Source: Taenia hydatigena (lineage: Eukaryota; Platyhelminthes; Cestoda; Cyclophyllidea; Taeniidae). Taken from it: a stretch of 64,000 nucleotides of DNA. The notes under the pieces are model-generated. The model did not search any database, was not told the origin of the DNA, and saw only the letters and a program-made list of their open reading frames with translations. A program made the translations under genes and the position numbers. Positions 47,639 through 60,099 of the stretch are shown one piece after another; the stretch's first letter is position 1; every line of letters starts with the position of its first letter. The stretch lies in NCBI GenBank assembly GCA_036345935.2, contig JADWOT020000002.1, forward strand, positions 19,310,342-19,374,341. The letters are read 5' to 3'.

Positions 47639-50600
47639 ACTCTCACTGAATGCAATTTTGCAGTATTGATCTGCATACAGTGCGAATTTCGCTCCATTGA
47701 ATGCAGATTCGCAGTAGTGATCGAAAATAAAGTGCAAATTTTACCCTCACTAAATGAAATTTCGCAGTATTGATCTGCATACAGCGAGAATTTCGCTCTC
47801 ACTAAATGCAATTTTGCAGTCTTGAACTGTAGCACAGTGGGAGGTTCGATCTCACAGAATGCAAATTTCAGTATTGATCTGCATGCAGTGCGAATTTCGC
47901 TCACACTGAATGAAAATTCACAGTATTGATCTGAAATAAAGTGCATAATTTACTCTCACTGAAAGCAATTCCGCAGTATAGATCTGCATACAGTGAGCAT
48001 TTCGCTCTCACGGAATGCAATTTTGAAGTAATGATATGCAGTACAGTGCGAGTTTGGCTCTCACAGAATGCAATTTTTCAGTATTTATCTGCATACAGTG
48101 CGAATTTCGCTCTCATTGAATGCAATTTTGCAGCAATGAAATGTAGTAGAGTGCGAGTTTGGCTCCCACAGAATGCAATTTTTCAGCACTTATCTGCATA
48201 CAGTGCGAATTTCGCTCTCATTGAATGCAGATTCGCAGTAGTGAACTGTNNNNNNNNNNNNNNNNNNNNNNNNNNNNNNNNNNNNNNNNNNNNNNNNNNN
48301 NNNNNNNNNNNNNNNNNNNNNNNNNNNNNNNNNNNNNNNNNNNNNNNNNNNNNNNNNNNNNNNNNNNNNNNNNNNNNNNNNNNNNNNNNNNNNNNNNNNN
48401 NNNNNNNNNNNNNNNNNNNNNNNNNNNNNNNNNNNNNNNNNNNNNNNNNNNNNNNNNNNNNNNNNNNNNNNNNNNNNNNNNNNNNNNNNNNNNNNNNNNN
48501 NNNNNNNNNNNNNNNNNNNNNNNNNNNNNNNNNNNNNNNNNNNNNNNNNNNNNNNNNNNNNNNNNNNNNNNNNNNNNNNNNNNNNNNNNNNNNNNNNNNN
48601 NNNNNNNNNNNNNNNNNNNNNNNNNNNNNNNNNNNNNNNNNNNNNNNNNNNNNNNNNNNNNNNNNNNNNNNNNNNNNNNNNNNNNNNNNNNNNNNNNNNN
48701 NNNNNNNNNNNNNNNNNNNNNNNNNNNNNNNNNNNNNNNNNNNNNNNNNNNNNNNNNNNNNNNNNNNNNNNNNNNNNNNNNNNNNNNNNNNNNNNNTTCG
48801 CAGTAGTGAACTGTAGGTCAGTGCGAGTTTTGTTCTCACTGAATGCAAATTTGCAGTATTGATCTGCATACAGTGCGAATTTCGCTCTCATTGAATGCAG
48901 TTTCGCAGTAGTGAACTGTAGGTCAGTGCGAGTTTTGTTCTCACTGAATGCAAATTTGCAGTATTGATCTGCATACAGTGCGAATTTCGCTCTCATTGAA
49001 TGCAGATTCGCAGTAGTGAACTGTAGGTCAGTGCGAGTTTTGTTCTCACTGAATGCAAATTTGCAGTATTGATCTGCGTACAGTGCGAACTTCGCTCTCA
49101 TTGAATGCAGTTTCGCAGTAGTGAACTGTGGGTCAGTGCGAGTTTTGTTCTCACTGAATGCAAATTTGCAGTATTGATCTGCATACAGTGCGAATTTCGC
49201 TCTCATTGAATGCAGTTTCGCAGTAGTGAACTGTAGGTCAGTGCGAGTTTTGTTCTCACTGAATGCAAATTTGCAGTATTGATCTGCATACAGTGCGAAT
49301 TTCGCTCTCATTGAATGCAGTTTCGCAGTAGTGAACTGTAGGTCAGTGCGAGTTTTGTTCTCACTGAATGCAAATTTGCAGTATTGATCTGCATACAGTG
49401 CGAATTTCGCTCTCATTGAATGCAGTTTCGCAGTAGTGAACTGTAGGTCAGTGCGAGTTTTGTTCTCACTGAATGCAAATTTGCAGTATTGATCTGCGTA
49501 CAGTGCGAATTTCGCTCTCATTGAATGCAGTTTCGCAGTAGTGAACTGTAGGTCAGTGCGAGTTTTGTTCTCACTGAATGCAAATTTGCAGTATTGATCT
49601 GCGTACAGTGCGAATTTCGCTCTCATTGAATGCAGTTTCGCAGTAGTGAACTGTGGGTCAGTGCGAGTTTTGTTCTCACTGAATGCAAATTTGCAGTATT
49701 GATCTGCATACAGTGCGAATTTCGCTCTCATTGAATGCAGTTTCGCAGTAGTGAACTGTAGGTCAGTGCGAGTTTTGTTCTCACTGAATGCAAATTTGCA
49801 GTATTGATCTGCGTACAGTGCGAATTTCGCTCTCATTGAATGCAGTTTCGCAGTAGTGAACTGTAGGTCAGTGCGAGTTTTGTTCTCACTGAATGCACAT
49901 TTGCAGTATTGATCTGCATACAGTGCGAATTTCGCTCTCATTGAATGCAGATTCGCTGTAGTGAACTGTAGGTCAGTGCGAGTTTTGTTCTCACTGAATG
50001 CAAATTTGCAGTATTGATCTGCATACAGTGCGAATTTCGCTCTCATTGAATGCAGTTTCGCAGTAGTGAACTGTAGGTCAGTGCGAGTTTTGTTCTCACT
50101 GAATGCAAATTTGCAGTATTGATCAGCATACAGTGCGAATTTCGCTCTCATTGAATGCAGTTTCGCAGTAGTGAACTGTAGGTCAGTGCGAGTTTTGTTC
50201 TCACTGAATGCACATTTGCAGTATTGGTCTGCATACAGTGCGAATTTCGCTCTCATTGAATGCAGTTTCGCAGTAGTGAACTGTAGGTCAGTGCAAGTTT
50301 TGTTCTCACTGAATGCAAGTTTGCAGTATTGATCTGCATACAGTGCGAATTTCGCTCTCATTGAATGCAGATTCGCTGTAGTGAACTGTGGGTCAGTGCG
50401 AGTTTTGTTCTCACTGAATGCAAATTTGCAGTATTGATCTGCATACAGTGCGAATTTCGCTCTCATTGAATGCAGTTTCGCAGTAGTGAACTGTAGGTCA
50501 GTGCGAGTTTTGTTCTCACTGAATGCAAATTTGCAGTATTGATCTGCGTACAGTGCGAATTTCGCTCTCATTGAATGCAGATTCGCAGTAGTGAACTGTG

Positions 50601-51910
50601 GGTCAGTGCGAGTTTTGTTCTCACTGAATGCAAGTTTGCCGTATTGATCTGCCTACAGTGCGAATTTCGCTCTCATTGAATGCAGTTTCGCAGTAGTGAA
50701 CTGTAGGTCAGTGCGAGTTTTGTTCTCACTGAATGCAAGTTTGCCGTATTGATCTGCGTACAGTGCGAATTTCGCTCTCATTGAATGCAGATTCGCAGTA
50801 GTGAACTGTGGGTCAGTGCGAGTTTTGTTCTCACTGAATGCAAGTTTGCAGTATTGATCAGCATACAGTGCGAATTTCGCTCTCATTGAATGCAGTTTCG
50901 CAGTAGTGAACTGAAGCACAGTGCGAGGTTTGATCTCAATAAATGCAATTTTGCAGTATTGATCTGCATACAGTGCGATTTTTGCTCACTCTGAATGCAA
51001 ATTCACAGTATTGATCTGAAATAAAGTGCACATTTTACTCTCATTGAATGCAAGTTTGCAGTACCAAACTGTAGCACATTGCGAATTCCGCTCTCTATGA
51101 ATGTAATTTTGCGGTATTGATCTGCATACAGTGCGAATTACGCTCTCAATGCATGCCATTTTGCAGGATTGAACTGTAGAACAGTGCGATGTTCGCTCTC
51201 TCTGAAAGCATTTTGCAGTATTTATCTGCATACTGTGCGAATTTCGCTCTCAATGCATGCAAATTCGCACTATTGAACTGTAGAGCAGTGCGATTTTTGC
51301 TCTCACTGAATGCAATTTTGCAGTATTGATCTGCATACAGTGCAAATTTCGCTCTCACTGAATGCAATTTTGCCGTATTTATCTGCATACATTGCGAATT
51401 TCGCTCACTCTGAATGCAAATTCACAGTATTGATCTGAAATAAAGTGCACATTTTACTCTCACTGAATGCAATTCCGCAGTATTGATCTGCATTCAGTGC
51501 GAATTTCTCTCTCTCTGAATGCAATTTTGCAGTATTGATCTGCATTAGAGTGCAAATTTCATTCTCACCTATCGCAATTTTGTAGTATTTATTTGCAGTA
51601 CAGTGCGTTTATTACTCTTTTTCAATGCAATTTTGCAGTATTGATCTGCATACAGTGCGAATTTCGCTCTCACTGAATGCAGTTTTGCAGTATTTATCTG
51701 CAGTACAGTGCGAATTTCGCTCTCCGTAAATTCAATTTTGCAGTATTGATCTGCATTAGAGTGCAAATTTCGGTCTTACTTATTGCAATTTTGAAGTATT
51801 TATATGCAGCACAGTGCGTTTATTGCTCTCCTTTAATGCAATTTTGCAGTATTTATCTGCATACAGTGCGAATTTCGCTCTCACTGAATGCAATATCGCA
51901 GTAATGATCT
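47639..51910 (-). repeat. Satellite array 1, minus-oriented block with 105-bp dimer core
   Basis: Same monomer family in reverse orientation. From the gap to about 50925 the repeat unit is 105 bp (for example ctgcatacag at 48969 and its counterpart at 49074), about 20 near-identical copies. Each unit is two diverged ~52-53-bp monomers: one has tttcgctctcattgaatgca, the other tttgttctcactgaatgcaa. The edges (47639-48249 and 50926-51910) hold diverged, irregular monomers. Since 105 is divisible by three and one minus-strand frame lacks stops, it produces a 793-codon open frame that is not evidence of a protein. Confidence 0.92.
48250..48796. other. Assembly gap (547 N)
   Basis: Run of Ns inside the 105-bp array. 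The true array length is unknown and may be longer than shown. Confidence 0.99.
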
Positions 51911-54900
51911 GCATGATAGCCATTTTTTATCTCTCAGATTTTAACATTCTTACGCCGATATCGTCTCTACTCTCATGTTTTCTCATCTTTTCAGCAGACC
52001 TGCTTTCGCATTACTTCGACACATTCACGCCATATTTTTATTTTAGCAATTTAAAGCTCAAAATTTCCAGGCAAATGACGACCAATCCATACATTCTGTG
52101 ATTATAACTACTGGTCACCGTATTCGGATTTAAATCAGTTTAGTGTGTTTGAGTCAACTGTTCTTCTCCTCAGCCCTCCTTCTGCCTAAGATATAAAAGA
52201 AGAAGTGACCAGATGGTTTTTTTGTTTGTAAGTTGACTGATTGAAAGAGATAAGGACACTTAATTTATCAGTTGGATCTGAGGAAATAGCTCTCTGCTAG
52301 TGGCATTAATCGCATCAGCGCAAATGGTATCGTTAGGTAGTCTCCAATAAGCATGTTGAATAAGAACCTGAAAGAGTAAAGGCAAAGGTCGTCAAATTTG
52401 ATGGCAATAAGACAAATGTGGGACATTAACTGTCATCAACGCAGTGAGCGTATTTCATTCCTTCTTCTCCTAGTGTCGGCGTGTTGCCTATGGAAGACTG
52501 GGTGGAAGAGACTATTGTATATTTTGTAGCATTGAACAGTGCACTAGTGATCATGGAGGGTGAGGCATTGACAAATTGTAAAGTTTGAAAGGGTGAGGTA
52601 GGGTATCATCCGACGCCATCATCTTTGAACGAAGGTGGTAATGCTTGTACAACCTCAATTTTGCTGCAATCTGATCGTCTGCCACTGATTTGGTCTGCTG
52701 GAACAAGAATTGCGAATATGTCGCAAAACGTGACTGCAATGCCCATGGATTACATGGTTAGGATCAGAGCTCTTGAGTCCCTAGCCCTAACCACCAAAGA
52801 GCAATGCAATGATACCGAAAATCAACAGGAAGATTGAAAACATGTCTACCAGCAAAAACGAAGTAAACAAACAATGGCGGAATTTTCTCATTTTTTGTGC
52901 TGCACATAACTTGATTGGAATAAATACCCGTCCCCTTGATTCTTGTCTTAAATCAGTGCATTGAGTCATCGCAGAATCGTGTTTGCTTCTATGCCTCTCC
53001 TCCTCCCTCACATAACTCCTCACATTTATCCTGTAAATCCTAATAAGCAGGGAAGATACTCACGCACACCACAACACAAACCCTCTGAGTTGCTGCGCAC
53101 CGATGGAATTGGGCACTTTGCACTACTCCTCCTTTTCGTTTAGTACACATCTAGGACTTTTGGTGGAAATAATCCAGTGAACTATCCGAACAACACGCCA
53201 CATTAGGAAGTGCCACTGTCAAGTGCTTACGCAATGTAAAAAAGAAAATTTACAAACAGGAAATCAAGTAGTTGCTAGCCGAATGCTCACGAACCTTAAG
53301 GCGATGAAGACAGCAAATTAGATGGTTAGTAGCGAAGACCGAAAAGATAACTTGACCTCCAGTACAAATCGTGCCTATCCAACCTCATCCTTTCCACTTT
53401 TGGCTGTAAATTAGAAAAGAGGAATTAGCGTTCTAAAAGGAAGCACTCTTGAGTAGCCAGTTAAAAGGCATCTTTGAAACCACTGATTGATAAAATTGCA
53501 AATTTTAATTAAAAAGGGAAAATCTTACCTGTTTGTAACAGAGTAAAATTATGGAAGTATTTTCAAATGCGTAGAAAGTACCACATTCATGCTTGGAGGT
53601 GAGATTGTACAGTGCTGCAATGGAAGATGGGAGCAGGACTGGAGGCGAGAAGAGACAGCGGCAAGGGCAGGACGATGGTGAACTAAGCCAAAAGACGCAA
53701 TCAGCCAGATACACCTCTACATGACCAGTCGAAATGAGACATTTTATGAGGCTTTACGACCACGTCTGTACTGCAATTTCACTTGAGGGATGGTAACATC
53801 CACTAGACGCTCAACCATTAACAAAATCCACGCCCCGCTCTCCAAGCCTCTGTAAGGTGGGAACAGTCCTGAAACTGATTAACAATGATGGACTTAAACA
53901 ACACTTTCTATTCGTGTTCACTGTAAACATTTTAGTGCATTTCGAGAAAATATTAATTTTGCTGAGACCTTACTGATTTGCTTCTTGGAATGCAATGCAC
54001 AACCGTCACAAGTCTACGATATCCTTCGTGAAATGGCGGTTTCAGCTTTGAGCTTATGACCGTAGCTGATGCAGGTGGAAAGGACATTTGAACGGGAAAC
54101 TTCATTAAACAAAGTGAAGTTGTGCCACGCAATATGTGAGGCAGACATAAAATCATGCCACTCTATTGATCGTATGAAACCATTAATTTTGAGCTTCGTC
54201 TCTCCTAACAAATGATTTTGTGACTTCTACAAATATGTGAATTTTGATGGTGCATGGAATTGTGGAAGTATTGACAAGGCTTTCATGAATAAGCGCGTTT
54301 TTTTATGGACGTCACCACCATGAAACAAAAGCAATGACGCCACCAGCTACAACTCAAAAATTTTGTGGCTTTAGAACTTTGTTGCTTATTAATGTCTTGT
54401 TGATAGAAAAGTGAGAGGAGTATAGGGAATCCACAAGACCACCAGAGAGCAATGGAACTACTGTTTTGCGGTGATGACCTCAGTCTGGCAAGGAGAATTG
54501 ACTGCGATCATTTTGCAGCAGCAGTCATGTGTCACGCAGCCCTTTAAGGTGCACGTCAAGTCAGAATGCATACGTTGCCAACGACAGCCACGAAAATGGA
54601 CTTTCCTACATTTGCGTAGTTAGTCCAGCACGGTGGCATTTACAGCGCCTTTAGGAAGCCAAATCTAGCACTGTATATCTACTGATAATCAACAACTCCT
54701 TTAATTATTCATCGCTTTTGTCAAAGTCGAAAATTAGCTGACTACACTAGAGGTAGTGGCACCGTTATTTCACCTACAACCGACGGAGGTGGTCAAAAGA
54801 TTTCGCACCTCTCCCATTGGTGTTGCTGAGGAGTCGGCCTCTAGTCACCCACGCTGGCCATCACATGGTGCGCGTGAAACGCATCATATGTTTGCAGGTC

Positions 54901-57809
54901 AAAGCAAGTGCTCACCGGACGCCTCATAGCATCGAAGCGAAACTTCTTCATCTACAACCATCACGACAACCTTCTAGCTTTCGTAATTCCTTTGAGTTTT
55001 GCTTATCTAACAAAATATCTTCACGAGTAAGCAGTCACTTACTCACATTCCGCCCACGCATTGAGATTAACTGCATGTGGACCGAATGACAAAATTTGCT
55101 ATTAAACTTGCTACTTCTTTCCACCAATGGAAACATCGTTATAACCATGATAATCATGTCAAAATGCTGAGGTTTTTACGACTTCCATGAAGCAAAATAT
55201 TATATTCTGATCTCCTGAGAAGCACAACTGCATTTTCCAATGTATTCTGGTAATCTACCAACCAAATCATGGCTTTATTCAGAAGGCTGCTTCTCTTATG
55301 TATCGCTTTTATAATACAATGCAACGATTGCTATTTAGCCTGTCGATATGCTTCATCAAGATACTGAAATAGCAAATGCGTTGCTTGTAATGTCAGCGGA
55401 ACATTGAAATAATAATTCAAAATAACTGCTTCTTAATTAATAGACAGTTTTGGTTAGCTCTTTGAGAAATTCATTTCAGTAAATGCTGTGTGAGGATCGG
55501 GTGGATAAGAGCTATTGCCTTAGCCACTGGAAGACTTCATCATGTTTCCTCGTCTACTTGCAATTCGTTTTCGTCTGTCGCCCACCATTCTGTTCATTGG
55601 ACGTGCTTCTTATCCCCAGAAGTAACAACGGGCGAATTTTGTGCCCGTAGAGTGAAAATTCTCTTACAATGCCTTTCATTTAGAAGACATCTGTTATCGC
55701 CATTCCCCTCAGGCTTGTCGGCGGCCACAAGCACCGACCACGACCATTTGGAAATACTATTTTTTTCTATATTTGACACCGTCAATGCGTACACTTCGCA
55801 TTGGCAACTTCATTCTTCTCAAGGCGGGATTTTAACGTACGAGTGTTGTGGGAATGGCTAATGTGCCATACCTTTCCGACACAGCCGCTGCTATAAACTG
55901 GCGTTTGCGGTTAGAAAGACAATTACATTGTCGTGATACCTACTTCTTACATCTACTCAATAAAACCACTTGAACACTGATGCCTTTGCTATCCGAAACC
56001 AAAGATTAAAGTAACTAACCTTTAATCAATGGTTACGAAGCAAAGCCACTTTACACGACCAACATCGGTAGTGGAAAGTAGGTTTCATACGTATTTGCCG
56101 GTCTTCTCGAACCTTTTCACGAATCCTTTACTGATTCGGTAGACCTACTGTAAATTATTAGGTAACAACTAGCGGAAGAGAAAAGAGAATAGTGCTGATG
56201 AGTCGGGCATAAAACACGCATCTACGGCCTACAAAAAGTAGTCCATGAACGTGGTCTTATCTGCTTAGGCGACGGTGCAGATTTGCAACTTGAATGCAAC
56301 TTCATTTAGCATGACGTCTTAGCTGACATTAGCGGCAGAGTTGCTGAAGCGAACTTAGGGGCGTTCAGTGCATGGCGCAAATACATTAAAATCCTTTCCC
56401 ATTTAAAGGCAGAGTAATGTGGTCTCATGGAAATCTTGCTTAGAGAGTCCTTATTGTATTCAATGCTAACGTCACGCACACCTACATTCCTTGCTTCTCA
56501 CTGCTGGTTGCGCCGAATTGTGCCTTAAACGAAGTCATTAAGCCTGCTTTAAGCGCTCCTAGTAATGACAACATTTGAATTTCTAGATGCAAACAACACA
56601 ATTGTCAGTGCTACTCAACTTGTATGGACTTGTGGGGTGGATGGTCTCGGAGAATCCGATTAAAAGTGCATTTTCAAAGCAAGTGTTGGCTGACAAATTG
56701 ACTGGCTTTGCTCTGGCTTAATACAATTGCCTTGGAGGGAAGTCTGTGAAAGGGTGTACACGACATGGGTGGGTGCTGCATGCATTTCATGATTGCATTG
56801 TTGGGCTGCGTTGAAGGACATTTTTGCTATTGCATTTGTTCATTTATAAGAACCGACGTGGCACATTTTGATGCGAAATTTCAGCAGGGCATTGCATAAG
56901 AAACGCGTAAAAGGGTTGATTTCCCTGTAGTCGTGATGTGCATATTCGAAATGAGGATTTATTTCAACTTAAATGCCAAACTGACCAAATAAGCGTCTCA
57001 AACAGTTACCCGTCTGTAAAACAAAAAGTTGGCTGAAGAACTAGTGCACAGCAGTGTTGGGCTATTAGAGGAGAGAATGAATTATTTAGGAATGCTTTCT
57101 TTTCAGACCAGTCTAGGCATGAATGCTCACGGCCACGAATATTGCGCTGCAGTACTTTTACGTCCCTACAGACAAGCTAAGTGCTTTGCAATCGACCAAG
57201 CCCCGAAAAGCACGGCTGTAGAACGGATTTAACTATTTTACAAAAACATCATTAACGTCATTACATGAGGTGGACCTCTGTAAGGTGGATCAGTCATCAG
57301 TCATTGATGCCTAGCATGCGTTGCATGAGTCCTCCTTAGAAATGTTGCATTGCTCAATTTCATGGCTGAAAACATTAAATGATGGCTGTCGTTCGGGTTT
57401 CACATCCCAACAGAAGCTCATAATGCTGCAAGCCGTTGCATCACACTCAAAGCCCTCATTAAGTGGAGAAAAAAGACTTCCACCTTTAAAAGGAAAGTCC
57501 TACGAACGATCAAGTTTGCATTCTGAAATGAATTAGGATGTAAAAATTAGGAGGAGAAATATCACAGTACAAATCTATGCAATGGAAGCAAAAAATTAGT
57601 CCCTGTTGTTTTCGAATACTCCACATTGGCTAGATAACAAACCCTTGTAAGGCGTTTATCCGTAAGTTAGAAAATCAAGAATAAGGACACTGCAGGACCA
57701 AATACTGACCTTAACGTTACGCTCAAAACCCGCCTTAATTGCCCTTAGGCGCCGACCACCGCAAAGGAAAAGCAACTGGAAAGAGGAAAAAACTTGAAGG
57801 ATAAGGTTG
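51911..57809. other. Unassigned region between the satellite arrays
   Basis: No firm gene. Weak pieces: plus-strand 54898-55030 after atatgtttgcag (LIASKRNFFIYNHHDNLLAF, TAA at 55028-55030) and minus-strand 55794-55594 (EKNSISKWSWSVLVAADKPE). Neither is linked to other exons. No copies of R1-R5 were seen before 57810. Confidence 0.4.
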
Positions 57810-58350
57810 TTCGGTTGCTTCCTTTACATGAAGGCCCCGAACTTCCACTTCACTGTGTCCCTACTTATCTTACAGACAAAAAATGAGATGCGACAAAGGC
57901 AGTGATCGACACCCCACCGATGAACTTACACTCTTCCACTAGCTTTAGTCTTGTGCTGCAGCCCCGTCATCGCGACCACGAATCTGGAGATTGCTGACAG
58001 TCTCCTCAACGGCTCAGTCTCCTTCGCCTGCCACTGTATCGCGCTCAGCACTTACGCAGGTGACGCAAAAAGGCTCACAACCAGCGCGTCTTGAATGTCG
58101 TTGCTCTCGCTGCATATCTGGTTCATCACATTACTCGCTGCAGTGGTAACTCTTACCCGCAAAATCGCCACTTCTGTGAGCTCTTTTTGTTTCAAGTGGT
58201 GCGGATTTTATGCCACCATTAATGAGTGCCAGTTGTAGCTGCACCTGAAAATAAAACCACCACAGCTGATGGTTCTGCTGCTATCGCCTATTAAGTCGTG
58301 CCTGCTAGTGAGGTTACGGATTTGATTAAAAAGGCTGCGGAGGTGGCGGA
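57810..58350 (+). pseudogene. R4 copy 2, decayed and cut off by satellite
   Basis: Matches the minus strand of about 10000-9440. It keeps the TACAG acceptor (57874-57878), a frame reading SPVIATTNLEIADSLLNGSV then SFACHCIAL, the intron landmark cgccacttctg, and gtagctgcacctgaaaat. The second exon frame (VAAPENKTTTADGSAAIAY) hits TAA and then EVTDLIKKAAEVAE. Similarity to copy 1 stops at about 58350, where ~53-bp satellite monomers begin, so the last third of the exon is missing. The intact-looking counterpart is at 9363-9913. Confidence 0.6.
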
Positions 58351-58735
58351 ATGTGATTGTGAATTTCGTCCTCACTGGATGAAATTTTGTAGAATTGATC
58401 CCCTCGTGCTTTTGAGTTTCGCCCTGAATGGATGCCATTTTGTAGTATTAATCCCCTCGTGATTGCGAATTTCGCCCTCACTGGGTAAAACATTGTAGCA
58501 TTGAACCCTCGTGATTGCGAATTTCGCCCTGAATGGACGAAATTTTGTAGTATTGATCCTCTCGTGGTTTTGAAATTCGCCTTGAATGGATGAAATTTTG
58601 TAGTAATAACCCCTTGTGATTTCCAATTTCACCCTCACTCGATAAAATTTTGTAGTATTGATACTCTCGTTATTGTGAATTTCGCCCTCACTGGATGAAA
58701 TTTCGTTGTATTAATCCTTTATGAAATTCCATTTA
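58351..58735 (-). repeat. Satellite array 2, minus-oriented block
   Basis: About seven monomers of ~53 bp. A typical unit reads cgtgattgcgaatttcgccc, then tcactggatgaaattttgta, then gtattgatcccct. This is the reverse complement of the unit in 58990-59405. Confidence 0.88.
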
Positions 58736-59405
58736 GTAAGAAAGAAATTCGCTCTAACCTGCAAATCATTGCCACAAAATTGCATTTATTCAGAGCGAAA
58801 TTTACTTTAACCTGCATATCAATACCTCCAAATTGCATTCAGTGAGAAAGCAATTCGCTATGTGCTACAGATCACTACACCAAATTGCATTCAGTGAGAG
58901 CGAAATTCGGACTGTAGTGTAGATCAAGACTGGAAAATTGCTTTCAGTTGGGGCTAAATCCGCACTATAATGCAGATCAATAATACAAAATTGCATTCAG
59001 TGGGGGCGAAATTCGCAGTCACGAGGGGATCAATACTACAAAATTCCATCCAGTGAGGGCGAAATTCGCAATCACGAAGGGATCAATACTACTAAATTTC
59101 ATCCAGTGAGGGCGAACTTTGCAAACACGAAGGGATCAATACTATAAAATGGCATTCATTCAGGACGAAGTTCAAAAGCACGAGGGAGTCAATACTACAA
59201 AATTCCATCCAGTGAGGGCGAAATTCGCAATCATGAGGGGATTAATACTACTAAATATCATCCCAAAAGGGTGAAATTCGCAATCACGAGGGGGTCAATA
59301 CAACAAAATTTCATCCATTTAGGGCGAAATTCAAAACCACGAGAGGATCAATACTACAAAATTTTATCCGGTGAGGGTGAAATTCGCAATCACGAAGGAA
59401 TCAAT
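58736..59405 (+). repeat. Satellite array 2, plus-oriented block
   Basis: About 12-13 monomers. The first five or so (58740-58990) resemble the core type of array 1 (aaattgcattcagtgagag, ctgcatatcaat). The rest are the cacgaggggatcaatactac type. Orientation is opposite to the preceding block. Confidence 0.88.
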
Positions 59406-59976
59406 GTGTGACATATTGAACAGAGAAACGTTGCCATGAGAATCCCAAAAAGTGCGACAAAAAGGGCTGGAGCCCATACAGTTTTCCATCCTTTTTAGTT
59501 CATTATGGAAGAATCGTGAATTCGTACTGCCTTACTAACATGAAGATAATCTAAGCCGTGCATGATTCTAAACTGCAGCATAAGATGAAATATTGAGTGA
59601 ATGCGTTAAAGGCGTAGGCGTTACGATGTTAGAAAGACTAGAGTTGGTTGAGATGGATGCTGTTCACGTGGTTTGGCTTGTGCCATGTCCTGATATTAGG
59701 ACAAGAGAAGATAAGATAAGCTAGTCCTTTTGCCTCCATGACATGTGGAAAGTGAGAACAGGACGTCTAATGTACTCGGCGGTTACATGTGCTACATTTC
59801 ATTAGCGCCTTGAGGAATCGCATTGCTTTGCATTCCAAAATTCCTCAACCAATCATCTGTTTTAATTACACTGCCTTTCTTTTTACGGACACGAAGGCTT
59901 CCATTGCAGTACTTGTCGAATAGTTTTGGTGGTAGAATTGATGCACTCTCTCCTCTTCCACTCCATGTGATTTAAG
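59406..59976. other. Unique sequence right of array 2, no gene
   Basis: No coding frame or repeat recognised. Confidence 0.5.
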
Positions 59977-60099
59977 CGACCTCATTGCTGTTTCATTCAA
60001 GCAAATGATAATTCGCATTTACAAGACCAACTTTGTGAAGCGGCACAACTCAAGGAATTGAAACACGATTGCGTAGGAAGCGAGTTTGCCTGGCAGTAG
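59977..60099 (+). CDS. Small terminal exon candidate
   Basis: After ccatgtgatttaag the frame is open for 40 codons to TAG: CFIQANDNSHLQDQLCEAAQ then LKELKHDCVGSEFAWQ. It looks helical and protein-like, but it is short and the acceptor is only moderate. A longer minus-strand frame (60353-59997) overlaps it; neither is recognised. Confidence 0.25.
   Translation, partial: RPHCCFIQANDNSHLQDQLCEAAQLKELKHDCVGSEFAWQ

Noticed and set aside
47941..48869. Long frames across the N run (291, 228 and 193 codons)
   Set aside because: Made of unknown residues from the assembly gap and satellite sequence.
48190..50571. 793-codon minus-strand open frame
   Set aside because: It is the translation of the 105-bp satellite plus the N gap; the length follows from unit size divisible by three. 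No non-repetitive domain or start context.
46560..51910. CRISPR array
   Set aside because: Repeats are contiguous, with no unique spacers of uniform length, and the context is eukaryotic; this is a satellite.
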